Below are positions 15,958 through 25,010 of a DNA stretch of 64,000 nucleotides, piece after piece. The stretch lies in the NCBI GenBank assembly GCA_022822545.1, contig JAJEBE010000006.1:62001-126000 (forward strand), written 5' to 3'. Position 1 is the stretch's first letter. Every line of letters begins with the position of its first letter. The notes below the pieces were generated by a model. The model made no database searches. It saw only the letters and a list, made by a program, of their open reading frames with translations, and was not told where the DNA came from. Source of the stretch: Anaerolineae bacterium (GTDB lineage Bacteria > Chloroflexota > Anaerolineae > Aggregatilineales > Phototrophicaceae). The translations under genes were made by a program, and so were the position numbers.

Positions 15958-16793
15958 TCATCCCAGCAAGGCCCGCGCAGCTGCCAGGCTCCGCGGCACC
16001 CCGACTGTGAGCGGCTCCTCCGCCCCTTCGTATTCCAGCGACAGCCAGCCAGCGTAACCGGCCTCTCGCAGCACATCCAGGACCGCCGGCAGATTGACCA
16101 GCCCGTCGCCGACCGCCGAACCGGTAAGCACGGTCCCATCAGGAATCTCGAAGCGATGCCCGGTTTCATCGGCGCCGGCGACACGCATATCTTTCAGATG
16201 CGCGAGCACAACATACTCCGCCAACTCACGCGCCGCCGCGACCGGATCCTGGCCGACCAGCAGAAAATTGCCCGTGTCCAGGTTGGCGCGCAGCGCGGGC
16301 GAGCCGACCTGCTCGATAATGTCCCGCACCTGATCGCTGCGCCCGGCGAAGCGTCCGTGATTCTCCAGCGCCAGCGTCAGTCCGCGGGATTCCGCATAAG
16401 CCGCGCTGGCTGACAAGCCCTCCAGTATCCAAGCCATGCCCGCCTCTTCCGATACGCCAGCGCGGGCATCGCCGCTGAATACGCGCATGGTATCAACGCC
16501 GAGCTCGAGCGCGATATCCACATTCCGTTTCAGATCGGCAATCTCTTGTCGGCGGGCGCTGGCATCGGGCTGCACGAAGTTGTTGCTGGCCGCGTATACG
16601 GCGATCTCCAGACCAGCGGCGGCCACCTGCTCTTTCGTCTTTGGGATTTCGCGCTCGGCACCGCTCCAGAAAAATCCAGCAATTCCACACCGGCAACGCC
16701 TTGCTCGGCCGCGAACTCGATGAAGCCGGTTAAATCCATCCGCCCTTCTTGGACCGCCGCGCTCACACTCCACATACTCATGCTTAGTTTCAT
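15958..16793 (-). pseudogene. Sugar phosphate isomerase/epimerase (xylose isomerase-like TIM barrel), frameshifted
   Basis: Two overlapping frames together make one complete TIM-barrel protein. The N-terminal part starts at 16793 ([10 protein letters not shown]..., GGAGGAACAGCC before the ATG) and reads to VELLDF. The rest (FWSGAEREIPKTKEQ... to the stop at 15958) is one frame over. The shift lies at a run of five A on the + strand (16670-16674). One extra base there would join DF to FWSGAERE and give 278 residues, a normal family length. Conserved features include LENHGRF (metal-binding Glu) and NLDTGNF. Its start overlaps the stop of the dehydrogenase gene (ATGA at 16790-16793). It could be a true mutation or a homopolymer sequencing error. 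Confidence 0.8.
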
Positions 16794-17755
16794 GGCTGTT
16801 CCTCCGCCGATTGATATGCCGATTCGATTACTCGCATGACCGCCAAACCGTCCTCGGGACGGACCAATGGCGCTGAGCCGTTTTCGATGCAGCGCAGAAA
16901 ATGATCGGCCTGCGCCACAAAGCGGTCGGGCTCGTCAAAATTTTGCTCGGTCCAGTCGGCGTCGTCCGCCAGCTTGTAGCGCAAGCCCGCCGCCGCGTCG
17001 TAGTCGATGATCGCCTGCCCTTCCGTCCCATAGACGCGAACCACCGCTTCAGAGACCGGCGTGACCCAACTGCAGTTCAAAGTCCCGATCACGCCGTTGC
17101 TGCTGCGAACCAGCAGGGAGGCGCTGTCCTCCACATCTATCGGCAGTTTAGCGGACGTCACCGCGTGCGTGGTCGTGATCTCTTGGCCGGTTAAGGCGCG
17201 GAAGATATCGATGCTGTGCACCAGCGTATCGATCAAGATGCCGCCGCCGGAGATTTCGGCTTCGGTGAACCAGGATGTGCCCGCTCGTGAAAAGCGGAAA
17301 GCGAAGCGGTTTTCAATCTGCGCCAACTCCCCCAGTTGACCGCTTTGGATCAGCGCCTGCGCCGCTTTTAATGGCGGGTGAAAGCGATGGCAGAAGGCGA
17401 ATTGCAGCAGCACGCCCCGCATCGCCGCGACGATGGCTTCGGTCTCGGCCAGGTTGCGGGCGGGCGGCTTCTCGCACAAAACGGCGATTCCACGCGCCGC
17501 CGCCGCTTCGACCACCGGCAAGTGATACTTCGGCGGAGTGCAGATGCTGACGGCATCGGGCCGCAAGGCGTCGAGCATGGTCTCAGCATCGGTGAAGGCG
17601 CGCCCGCCGTATTCCGCGACTCTGGCTTCCGCTGCTGCCGGAATGACATCGGCGATGCCAGCGATCTCACAGCGGTCAGAATGGGCGGCATAAGCGCGCA
17701 AATGCGCCCCGGCAATCCCGCCAGCGCCGATCACCCCGATTCTGATTTTGTCCAT
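16790..17755 (-). CDS. Gfo/Idh/MocA family NAD(P)-dependent oxidoreductase
   Basis: A 321-residue enzyme with the Rossmann motif GAGGIAG (about residues 10-16), the cofactor-proximal EKPPA (about 94-98, the catalytic Lys position) and the HSIDIF segment (about 175-180) corresponding to the substrate-binding HxxD motif. Members oxidise or reduce sugars, inositols and amino sugars. It is coupled by a 4-base overlap to the TIM-barrel isomerase gene downstream, a common catabolic pair for inositol-like or amino sugar substrates. Immediately upstream, 4 bases away, lies the stop codon of a permease remnant, so the pair once belonged to a sugar ABC operon. Confidence 0.88.
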   Translation of the reverse strand: MDKIRIGVIGAGGIAGAHLRAYAAHSDRCEIAGIADVIPAAAEARVAEYGGRAFTDAETMLDALRPDAVSICTPPKYHLPVVEAAAARGIAVLCEKPPARNLAETEAIVAAMRGVLLQFAFCHRFHPPLKAAQALIQSGQLGELAQIENRFAFRFSRAGTSWFTEAEISGGGILIDTLVHSIDIFRALTGQEITTTHAVTSAKLPIDVEDSASLLVRSSNGVIGTLNCSWVTPVSEAVVRVYGTEGQAIIDYDAAAGLRYKLADDADWTEQNFDEPDRFVAQADHFLRCIENGSAPLVRPEDGLAVMRVIESAYQSAEEQP

Positions 17756-17759
17756 TGGG

Positions 17760-17882
17760 CTAGCCTTTAAGCCCCGTCAACGCGATGCCGCGCACGAAGG
17801 TTTTCTGCGTGAAAAAGAAGAGCACGATCGTCGGCAGCATCATTGGGATCATGACAGGCCAATCAAACTTTACCTGGCCCCA
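17760..17882 (-). pseudogene. Remnant of a CUT1 sugar ABC permease (MalG-like C-terminus)
   Basis: The minus strand reads, in one open frame, [17 protein letters not shown], then [17 protein letters not shown] and LTGLKG followed by TAG (17760-17762). This is the standard last membrane helix and cytoplasmic tail of MalG-type permeases (compare FQRYFITGLTLGAVKG at 41455-41493). An in-frame stop lies a few codons further upstream and no ABC homology precedes it, so only about 40 residues survive. The remnant ends 4 bases before the Gfo/Idh start, showing that the rest of a transporter operon was deleted here and joined to the kinase region. Confidence 0.8.
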
Positions 17883-17986
17883 CCTGGGCGGGGATTATGA
17901 CCCGCCTTCCAATCTTTGTCAAAAGGGCGTGACTCGTGTGACAATAGCGGCAACACAGTCCGCAAACTAGCGGCGAGGTACGGAGC

Positions 17987-20200
17987 ATGAACAACGCGCC
18001 CGGCAGCCACGAAAGCGCCATCCGCAACGAATTCTTGAACATCACGTTGCTGCTGCTCAGCATCGGCATGTGGTGCCTTATCCTGGCCGGCGATATCTTG
18101 CCCGGCAGCTTGCCCGATATCCTGATGTTCGACGCGGTCATCATGATCGCCATCTGCGGATTGGTCTATTTCATCAAATCGCGCAGCTTCAATTTCGCCT
18201 GCTTCTTTCTGCTCTTTTGCATCGCCTTGTTCGCGGCGCAGATCTCCATCGCCAGCGAAACCACCTTCGCGCTCTATCTCGTTCCCGCCAGCCTCATCAT
18301 CGCCGTCATCGCCCTGCCGCCGCCCTGGCTGCTGCTTGTTCTGCTCGTCGACATTCTTTTGCTCCTGGCCTTCGCGCCGCCGGCCGAATTCCTGCTGATG
18401 CTCGCGATTGCCGGCGGACAATCAATCATCGTCGGCTTGCTGCGGCGCTACTTCGTCAACCAGCTAAAGATCAGCCAGAGCTACCAGGATTACGCCGCCG
18501 AGCAAATGAACGAAGCGCGCGAAAGCCGGGCCGAGCTCGTCCTGATGTCCAAGCAGCTGCAAGAATATCAGGAGCGGCTGCGCGATATAAACAGGAAGCT
18601 GGAAATCGCTTTTGAGCAAGCGGAAGAATCCCGCCAGGCCAAGGCGCGCTTCGCCGCCAACGTCAGTCACGAGTTGCGCACGCCCATCAACCTCATCGTC
18701 GGCTTCAGCGAAGTGATGATCCTGGCCCCAGAAATTTATGACGAGCCCTTGCCCGCCAGCTATCAAGCCGATATCCACACCGTCTACCGCAATGCCAAGC
18801 ACCTGCAGAATCTCATCAACGATGTGCTGGATATCTCCCAGCTGGAAGCGCGGCATCTCGCCATCGTCAAGGAGAAAGGCAATCTGTGCCAGTGCGTTGA
18901 GGAGACGGCCAATATGGTGGCCGATCTCATCGCCAAAAAGGGCTTGAGCTTCCAACTGGATATCCCGCCCGATCTGCCTGAGTTATGGTTCGACCCCGTT
19001 CGCATCCGCCAGATTCTGCTGAACCTGCTGGTGAATGCCGCGCGCTTCACCAGCGAGGGCGGCATCAGCATCCGGATCCGGGCTGCTGAGGATGAGGTGG
19101 TCACCAGCGTCATCGACACCGGCATCGGCTTGAAGAAAGAAGAAATCCCGCAGGTCTTTGATGAGTTCTTTCAAGTCGGCGAGGAAGATGCCTACGGCGA
19201 ACGCGGCTCGGGGCTGGGCCTGACGCTCAGTCGTGAACTGATCCGCCTGCACGGCGGCGTGATGAATGTTAGCAGCGACGGCGTGCCGGGTTTGGGAAGT
19301 TGCTTCTCCTTCTCCCTGCCCACCACCAGACAACTCGTGGCGCGGATGTCGACCAGCGGCGCGCTGACCAAACCGGCCCCGGCGGAAAAACGCATCCTCA
19401 TCGTCGACCCCGATGAAGCGGTCACCGCTTTCTTCTCCCGCTACCTCAAGGCCCACGATGTCACGGCTTGCAACGATGAGACGGAGGCCCTGCGCCGCCT
19501 CGCGCAGTCGGAGCCGGATATCCTTCTGCTCGCGGGGAATCATGACTACCGGCGCCTGCTCGGCCAGGTCCGGGACAAGCACGGAGACCTCAATCTGATT
19601 ACGATGCCCATGCCGAGCGGACGCGCCGCCATTCGCCAGCGCGGCGCCTACGATTATCTCGTCAAGCCGGTCTCGCTGGAAAACTTGAAGAAAGTGCTGT
19701 CCCAGTTCGGCCCGGCGCTGGAATCAATCATGATCATTGATGACAACCGCGATATCGTCCGCCTGTTCGGCCAGACGCTGCGCAGCATCAATCCCGAGTT
19801 TCAGATCCGCTACGCCTACGATGGCCGGGACGGGATCGCCCTAATGCATGAAGAGCCGCCCGACCTGCTGATGCTCGATGTGCTTATGCCGGAGATGGAC
19901 GGCTTTGAAGTCATCGATGCTATGCAGCGCAGCGCCAGGCTGGCGGATATCCCGATCGTCCTGATTTCCGCCAAGGGCGCCAGCGAGCTAATCACGCCAG
20001 CCATTCACGGCGAGATCACAGTCGCGCGGGCGGCAGGCTACTCGCCGTTGGAGTTGGTCGCCTGCGTCCAAGCGCTTATCGACAGCATCCGCCCGCCGGC
20101 CAACCGGAAACTGGCGAGCGCCCGGGGCAGCCTGGCCGTTCCCGGGCAAGAACGCAGAGCCCCCGCAAGCCCTCAACTGGCGCGAGTCGACGGCCGGTGA
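17987..20200 (+). CDS. Hybrid sensor histidine kinase with two receiver domains
   Basis: A 737-residue membrane sensor. Residues about 17-165 form a cluster of hydrophobic helices with no extracytoplasmic domain of note, followed by a coiled coil (about 165-222). The HisKA domain has the phosphorylated His in NVSHELRTP (about 228). The HATPase domain shows N and G boxes (NLLVNAARF, DTGIGL, GSGLGLTLS; about 345-410). The first receiver (about 464-570) begins ILIVDPDEA but has LLLAGNHD where the phosphoacceptor Asp should be, so it looks inactive. The second (about 582-700) is canonical, with IIDDN, LMLDVLMPEMDG (D about 630) and SAKG. No DNA-binding output domain or partner regulator is next to it. 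Confidence 0.92.
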   Translation: MNNAPGSHESAIRNEFLNITLLLLSIGMWCLILAGDILPGSLPDILMFDAVIMIAICGLVYFIKSRSFNFACFFLLFCIALFAAQISIASETTFALYLVPASLIIAVIALPPPWLLLVLLVDILLLLAFAPPAEFLLMLAIAGGQSIIVGLLRRYFVNQLKISQSYQDYAAEQMNEARESRAELVLMSKQLQEYQERLRDINRKLEIAFEQAEESRQAKARFAANVSHELRTPINLIVGFSEVMILAPEIYDEPLPASYQADIHTVYRNAKHLQNLINDVLDISQLEARHLAIVKEKGNLCQCVEETANMVADLIAKKGLSFQLDIPPDLPELWFDPVRIRQILLNLLVNAARFTSEGGISIRIRAAEDEVVTSVIDTGIGLKKEEIPQVFDEFFQVGEEDAYGERGSGLGLTLSRELIRLHGGVMNVSSDGVPGLGSCFSFSLPTTRQLVARMSTSGALTKPAPAEKRILIVDPDEAVTAFFSRYLKAHDVTACNDETEALRRLAQSEPDILLLAGNHDYRRLLGQVRDKHGDLNLITMPMPSGRAAIRQRGAYDYLVKPVSLENLKKVLSQFGPALESIMIIDDNRDIVRLFGQTLRSINPEFQIRYAYDGRDGIALMHEEPPDLLMLDVLMPEMDGFEVIDAMQRSARLADIPIVLISAKGASELITPAIHGEITVARAAGYSPLELVACVQALIDSIRPPANRKLASARGSLAVPGQERRAPASPQLARVDGR

Positions 20201-20231
20201 AGGCTCAAGGCGATTGCTCCAAATTACTTTT

Positions 20232-20258
20232 CACCACAAAGACACAAAGGACACAAAG
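20232..20258 (+). repeat. Short A-rich direct repeat (CCACnnAGnACACnnAGG family)
   Basis: Three tandem 8-9 base units of the form ACACAAAGG. The same kind of sequence occurs at 20855, 24469, 26701, 26909 and 44454. Confidence 0.6.
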
Positions 20259-20378
20259 TTTAAGTTTGAAATGGCTCTTCGCATCCTCAAAGAGCAAGAA
20301 ATTAGTCTCTGTAGCTGAACCCCGTTTTGGAATAATAAATTGGGCGATATCTTTCGAAGGCTTTTCCTCTGCGCTGAA

Positions 20379-20399
20379 GGTCAGTGTCTACGCGACCCT
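20379..20399 (+). repeat. 21-base sequence shared with 39641-39661
   Basis: GGTCAGTGTCTACGCGACCC followed by T. The identical 21 bases occur inside a palindromic repeat at 39641-39661. Confidence 0.7.
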
Positions 20400-20592
20400 C
20401 TGTGTCTTCCGTAGTTAAATTTTGTTTGTTTTTCTCATGGCTGTGGATTTTAATCTTGAAGCGACCTCGTGGACTTGCGCGTGTATAACTGCGCGTTTTG
20501 ATTCAAGACATCTGAGCGGACGCTGCGGCGGCACTTCCATAAGACAGCGGGCTGGACTACAATGACGGGTCAATCGAAGGGAAATATCGCCC

Positions 20593-20805
20593 GTGCCGGA
20601 TCTTAAGCCCTGCGTTCGCTGTGAACAGGAATTGCCGCCGGCGGCCTTTTCCGATGCGGAAAATGTCTTTTGCAAGGACTGCACCGAAGAGATCGTGGGC
20701 ATTATTCGCAGCAAATACAGCGCGATAGAAGCGGCTCATTTTCGCGCCAAGCTGCGCCGGCGTTCCCGCGATGCCATGGATGAACTGCGCCGGAAGTTGA
20801 GTTGA
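20593..20805 (+). CDS. Small zinc-ribbon protein
   Basis: A 70-residue protein starting at GTG, with GAAGGGA about 11 bases upstream. CVRC (C7, C10) and CKDC (about C30, C33) make a likely four-cysteine zinc site. The C-terminal half is basic and helical (AKLRRRSRDAMDELRRKLS). Such short Cys4 proteins may bind nucleic acid or ribosomes, but I do not recognise a named family. Isolated gene with repeats on both sides. Confidence 0.55.
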   Translation: MPDLKPCVRCEQELPPAAFSDAENVFCKDCTEEIVGIIRSKYSAIEAAHFRAKLRRRSRDAMDELRRKLS

Positions 20806-20854
20806 GGATTAGCCGGGGCACAACTCGCTGGCGTACTCGACACAGCATGATTCA

Positions 20855-20950
20855 CCACCGAGGCACAGAAGTAAATCCAAGTAAGTAATGAGAATATTGG
20901 AGAACGCTCAGAGAGCAGGTTTCGGGCGACCTGACAGGTCGCCCCTACAA
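20855..20950 (+). repeat. Composite of CCACCGAGG-type repeat and palindromic repeat copy 9
   Basis: CCACCGAGGCACAGAAG at 20855-20871 is followed 52 bases later by a near-perfect palindrome at 20924-20950: arms GGGCGACCTG and CAGGTCGCCC around a single A, then CTACAA. This is the best copy in the window. Confidence 0.8.
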
Positions 20951-20987
20951 CCGACTTGATTTCCGGTTTCTCATAACTTAGTTGGTA

Positions 20988-21770
20988 CTACTGAGAGCAC
21001 AGAGAAAGTCGTTCACTGGATGGCCGGCTGGCGTAGCGGTTGAAGCCCATGACATCTTTGCCTTTGGCGAGGATGGCGGTGTGGCCCGGGTGCAGGGGCG
21101 AGCTGTCTTGGAAGACGTGCACGATTGGTAGGGTGACGCGCAGGGAGATGCCGAGGCGGCGCTTGCCTGATGTGTTCTTGCTGGACCGGTGCAGAGTTCG
21201 CTCGCTGAAGATGAAGAACTCGCCCGGCTTCAACTCCATGTCAACAGCGCCTGAGGCCTCAAAAGAATCGGGGGCGGCCATTTTGGGGAACGCCATATCG
21301 TCCTCGGCGCGGGTGTGCGGCAGGGATTCTCGATGCGAGCCGGGGATGATTTGCACACAGGAGTTCTCCACCGTGACTTCGTCGATGGCCATCCAAGCCG
21401 AGGTATTGAGCGGCGGCTCGAGAGGCCAGAAGTTAATGTCCTGATGCCAAGGGATTTCGGCGCCGCCCGGCGCTTTATTCCAAAAGTTGGTCGCCCAGAC
21501 GATGAGGTCGGGCCCGAGCAAACAGGCGATGCGGTCGATGATAGCCGGATGGGTGGCCAGGTCATACACAACTGGCTGGTCCATGTGGCGCGATTGGCCG
21601 CGGGAGCGCGGGTTGGGACCATCGGTGGTGAGGACCCTGGATTCGATTTCGGCGCGGATGGGCGCCATTTCGGCCGGGGTCATGGCGGCGTAGGGACCGA
21701 GGTAGCCGTTTTCGACGAAGAAGTCGATATCGGCGCGGCTGAGTTGGTATTCGGGGCTGGCAGATGACAT
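20988..21770 (-). CDS. Phytanoyl-CoA dioxygenase (PhyH) family protein
   Basis: A 260-residue Fe(II)/2-oxoglutarate-dependent dioxygenase. The iron ligands are H110 and D112 in IPWHQDINFW and a distal His in RTLHRSSKN (about 193). Sequence between them includes VQIIPGSHRES, typical of bacterial PhyH proteins. Substrates in this family range from lipids to small metabolites, and nothing nearby identifies one. The start at 21770 is chosen because AGAGGAG precedes it; an upstream in-frame start at 21836 would add 22 residues without homology. Confidence 0.88.
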   Translation of the reverse strand: MSSASPEYQLSRADIDFFVENGYLGPYAAMTPAEMAPIRAEIESRVLTTDGPNPRSRGQSRHMDQPVVYDLATHPAIIDRIACLLGPDLIVWATNFWNKAPGGAEIPWHQDINFWPLEPPLNTSAWMAIDEVTVENSCVQIIPGSHRESLPHTRAEDDMAFPKMAAPDSFEASGAVDMELKPGEFFIFSERTLHRSSKNTSGKRRLGISLRVTLPIVHVFQDSSPLHPGHTAILAKGKDVMGFNRYASRPSSERLSLCSQ

Positions 21771-21875
21771 TGGGACTCCTCTTTCGTGTTTACGATTTCG
21801 CCCGGCAATTGTTCTCGCCAGCACACGATTCCGCAATCGTCAATCTCTGGACAAGCAAGGTCTTCTCTTAAGAGT

Positions 21876-24428
21876 TTAACGAATCGTCACCTGGCTGCCA
21901 GCGGCGTTTTTTTCCACCAGCAGGTGGACGGGGAAGGCATCGCGCAATTCATCGATATGGGTGATGACGAGGATGAGCTCGAAGTCCGACTTGATCTTGT
22001 TGATGGCATCGACCAGTTTGTCGCGTCCGTCCTCGTCTTGGGAGCCGAAACCTTCGTCGATAAACAAGGCGCGCAGTTGAGCGCCAGCGCGCCTGGCCAG
22101 CAGCTTGGACAGGGCGATACGAATGGCGAAGTTGATGCGGAAAGCTTCGCCGCCGCTATAGAGTTCGTAGGCGCGTGTGCCCAGCTCATCGGCGATCTCG
22201 AGCTCGAGGGTCTCCACCAGGCCGCCGCTAAGGCGTTCGCGCTGCGTCGCGATGCGCAGGCTCATGCGCCCGTCGGTCAGGCGCGCGAGCAAGTCGTTGG
22301 CTTCGGCTTCCAATTCGGGCACGGCAGTTTCGATGATCATGGCCGGTACGCCGTTTCTTCCGAAGGCGACCCGCAACTCATCAAAGAGGCTCTGCCGGCT
22401 CCGCGCGGCAACGAGGCGGGAGGTCAAACGCTGTTTGTTATCGCGGCCGGCGGCGATGGCATGCAACTCTTGCTCACAGATGGCTTTGCGCTCCCGCTGT
22501 TCCTGGACTTCGGCGCGGATACGCTCGACTTCGGCGCGGTATTCTCGTTCCTTCTCCACCTTGTCGGCGAGGGTGGCGATCTCTTCTCGGATCTGTTCGA
22601 GCTTGGCCTGGTCGGCGATCAGCGCCGCTTCGAGCTTGGCCAGGCGTTCCGCCGTCTGCGCGCGTCTGTGTTGGGCTTCGGGCAGGTTGAGCTTGGCGAA
22701 TTCCAGTTGGGTATACTGGCGATCGAAGGCGGCCAGATCAGCCAGCTTCGATTGTGTTTTGGCATGAGTATCGGGGTCGATCGCGAGCCGGTCCCTCTGC
22801 TCATTCAGCGCGGCGAGTTGCCGCCGCAATTCATGACCGAAGTCCTTTTCGTTCAGGCGCTTTTCAAGTTGCGCCAGTTGCAGAATCTCCAGTTGCAAGG
22901 CGGCTTCGGCGGCTTCGGCATTACGGCGCAGTTCGGCGGCGGCGCCCAGCTTTTGTTGCAGCGCGGGCAAGTCCTTCAGCGTCTGCGCCCAGCTTTCAAG
23001 CTCCTGTTCAAGCTCGGCGCGCTTCCTGTCATAGTCGTGAATCGCCGATGTGTATTCGCGATATTGCGCGCGCATGGCATCGCGCTCGGCGGTCAATTGC
23101 GCCAGCATGTCATCGCGATGTTTCTCGGTCAGCTTTTGACCGCAGAGGGGGCAGGCCGCGCCGTCAGCCAATTGCAGGCGCTCCATCCGCTCGTTGAGGG
23201 CGGTGCCGTCAGTTTTGAGGCGGCCGAGGCGAGTCGTGAATTCCGAGCGTCGAACCCGCAATTGCTGCATGTCTTTGGTAGCTTTGTTCCGTTCGGCGTC
23301 GAGCTTTTCCAGGGCGCGCAGATCCGACTGAATCGTCTCGATCTCGGCCGCGGCGCCGGCTTTGAGCGTTTCTTCCAGACCCTTGACGCGTTCACGAAGC
23401 ACCTCGGCTTCGCGCATCAACTCAGCGCGCTGTTCCGTTAGCTCGCCTTCAAGGCGATGAATTTCTCCGTTGATTTCCCCCCGCTGCGACAAGAGTTTGG
23501 CGATGGCGCTCTGGCTCTCGCGGGCGGCGAGCAATTGCTGATAACCGGCTTCAATCGTTTCGCCGGCGGCGATGGCCCGCTCATATTCGGCGATTTTTTC
23601 GTCCTGGCGCTCGATTTCTCTTTGCGCGCTGGCGATATCCCCCCGCAGGCCCTCGATAGCGCGCGCCTTTTCCAGCGCGTTTTCTTGCTCGCGGCGGCGG
23701 GCGGCGGCCGAATTGGCAACTTGGGTATAGCGCTCGGTCGCTTCGTCCAATGCCCCTTGCGCGGCATCCAGCGCCTGGCTCAGTCGGTCATGTTCCGCTT
23801 GCAGTTTTGGTTCGTCGGCGATTTCTTCGTCGAGGCGGCGGATATCGTGGTTGAGGATATCGATCTGCGAAACGAGCCGGGTCAGGTGTTCCTTGGCGGC
23901 CTCTTCATACACTTTCCATTGGTCCAGGCCGAGGATATCGGACAGTAGGCGCTTGCGTTCAGCCGCTGTCTTTAAGGTAAAGGCGTCGGCCTTGCCTTGC
24001 TGCAGGAAGGCCGAGTGGACGAAGATATCGTAGTCGAGCCGCAGAATCTGGCAGATTTTGTCCTGGGTGCGGCGCAGGCCATCTTCGTTGATGAGCCGGG
24101 GCGTATCGCCAGCGCCCCAAACCATCAGGTCAAGCGCGCCGCGACTGCCGCGTCCAGCGCGAGCGCGTCGGCGAATCACGCGGTAGCGGAGGCCTTCCTG
24201 CTCAAAGTCGATACTGACGGACATGTCGTTCTGGCCCAGGTGGATGAGGTCTTCGTCCCGCTTGGCGCGCGCCTTGCCCCATAGCGCCCAGGTGATCGCG
24301 TCCAGAATGGACGATTTGCCGACGCCGTTCTGCCCGGTCAAACAAGCCAGCTCGATACCGGCGAAGACGATGGGTTCGGGCGCGCGATAGGCCAGGAAGT
24401 TGTGGATTTCCAATCGGGTCGGGAGCAT
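21876..24428 (-). CDS. sbcC: SbcC/Rad50-type SMC-like nuclease subunit
   Basis: An 850-residue ATPase of DNA double-strand break processing. Walker A is GQNGVGKSS (about residues 33-41), preceded by LEIHNFLAYR. Two long coiled coils (about 180-420 and 440-680) flank the zinc hook CPLCG (about 426), and the C-terminal half carries the ABC signature region (YSGGEAFRINFAIRIALSKLLA, about 760-780) and Walker B in LRALFIDEGFGSQD (about 797-810). With SbcD/Mre11 it opens hairpins and trims ends. No sbcD gene is adjacent; the metallophosphoesterase at 52559 is of another type. At 850 residues it is shorter than E. coli SbcC (about 1050) and closer to Rad50-like bacterial forms. Confidence 0.92.
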   Translation of the reverse strand: MLPTRLEIHNFLAYRAPEPIVFAGIELACLTGQNGVGKSSILDAITWALWGKARAKRDEDLIHLGQNDMSVSIDFEQEGLRYRVIRRRARAGRGSRGALDLMVWGAGDTPRLINEDGLRRTQDKICQILRLDYDIFVHSAFLQQGKADAFTLKTAAERKRLLSDILGLDQWKVYEEAAKEHLTRLVSQIDILNHDIRRLDEEIADEPKLQAEHDRLSQALDAAQGALDEATERYTQVANSAAARRREQENALEKARAIEGLRGDIASAQREIERQDEKIAEYERAIAAGETIEAGYQQLLAARESQSAIAKLLSQRGEINGEIHRLEGELTEQRAELMREAEVLRERVKGLEETLKAGAAAEIETIQSDLRALEKLDAERNKATKDMQQLRVRRSEFTTRLGRLKTDGTALNERMERLQLADGAACPLCGQKLTEKHRDDMLAQLTAERDAMRAQYREYTSAIHDYDRKRAELEQELESWAQTLKDLPALQQKLGAAAELRRNAEAAEAALQLEILQLAQLEKRLNEKDFGHELRRQLAALNEQRDRLAIDPDTHAKTQSKLADLAAFDRQYTQLEFAKLNLPEAQHRRAQTAERLAKLEAALIADQAKLEQIREEIATLADKVEKEREYRAEVERIRAEVQEQRERKAICEQELHAIAAGRDNKQRLTSRLVAARSRQSLFDELRVAFGRNGVPAMIIETAVPELEAEANDLLARLTDGRMSLRIATQRERLSGGLVETLELEIADELGTRAYELYSGGEAFRINFAIRIALSKLLARRAGAQLRALFIDEGFGSQDEDGRDKLVDAINKIKSDFELILVITHIDELRDAFPVHLLVEKNAAGSQVTIR

Positions 24429-24468
24429 GCCTAGGTCTCGATGGCAACGGACGATACATCCAATTTAA

Positions 24469-24495
24469 CCACAGAGGACACAGAGGACACAGAGG
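24469..24495 (+). repeat. Direct repeat of ACAGAGGAC units
   Basis: CCACAGAGGACACAGAGGAC followed by ACAGAGG, three units, in the gap between sbcC and the DCC gene. It belongs to the same family as 20232 and 26701. Confidence 0.65.
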
Positions 24496-24593
24496 TATCA
24501 CATGTATTGCGTGGTGGCATATAAAGCTGAGGACTAAGTCGCGCTCAGTTGCAGTTGTTATAATGAGGGCGGAACTGAGTTGAGGCGGCCGAG

Positions 24594-24992
24594 ATGCTGA
24601 CGGCGCTGTATGATGGCAACTGTGTGATCTGCCAGTCGACTTGCGCGTCCATGCGCGCGCTGGATTGGCGGCGGAGGATTGAATTTGTGGATTTGCATGA
24701 AAGCGAGCGCTGGCGCGGACGTTACCCGGAATTGCGCGTTGATGACCTCATGGGGGAAATTCACGTCCTCGATGAAAATGGCGAGTTATACTCTGGCTTC
24801 CGCGCGGGGCGGCGCCTAATAAGAGAAGTCCCGCTGCTCTTGCCGTTGTGGCTGCTGCTGCGGATTCCGGGCATGAATATCATTGGACCGCGATTCTATC
24901 GCTTTGTGGCGAGGCGGCGCTACCGCATCAACAAGCTATTTGGCCGGACGCTGCCAGACTGCGTCGATGAAAGCTGCGCCGCGCCGGAGTGA
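24594..24992 (+). CDS. DCC family (DUF393) thiol-disulfide oxidoreductase-like protein
   Basis: A 132-residue protein with the family signature LYDGNCVICQSTC (about residues 5-17), which gives DUF393 its DxxCxxC name, followed by an FVDLHE strand, a hydrophobic helix (PLLLPLWLLLRIPG, about 80-93) and an arginine-rich tail with two further cysteines. The fold is predicted to be thioredoxin-like, but a defined substrate is not established for most members. The ATG at 24594 follows the GAGG of TTGAGGCGGCCGAG. Isolated, convergent with the acetyltransferase gene. Confidence 0.82.
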   Translation: MLTALYDGNCVICQSTCASMRALDWRRRIEFVDLHESERWRGRYPELRVDDLMGEIHVLDENGELYSGFRAGRRLIREVPLLLPLWLLLRIPGMNIIGPRFYRFVARRRYRINKLFGRTLPDCVDESCAAPE

Positions 24993-25010
24993 AGTGCGGC
25001 GGCGACGCGG

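Larger units (their letters stand above)
20201..20592. other. Gene-free stretch with CCACnnAGGACAC-type repeat
   Basis: This 392-base stretch lies after the kinase gene. I see no credible gene. It holds an A-rich direct repeat (CACAAAGACACAAAGGACAC, near 20232-20258) and a 21-base sequence (20379-20399) that recurs exactly at 39641-39661. Confidence 0.55.

Noticed and set aside
21786..23441. 551-residue + strand open frame inside sbcC
   Set aside because: It is the antisense of SbcC coiled-coil sequence; the minus frame carries Walker A, zinc hook and Walker B.
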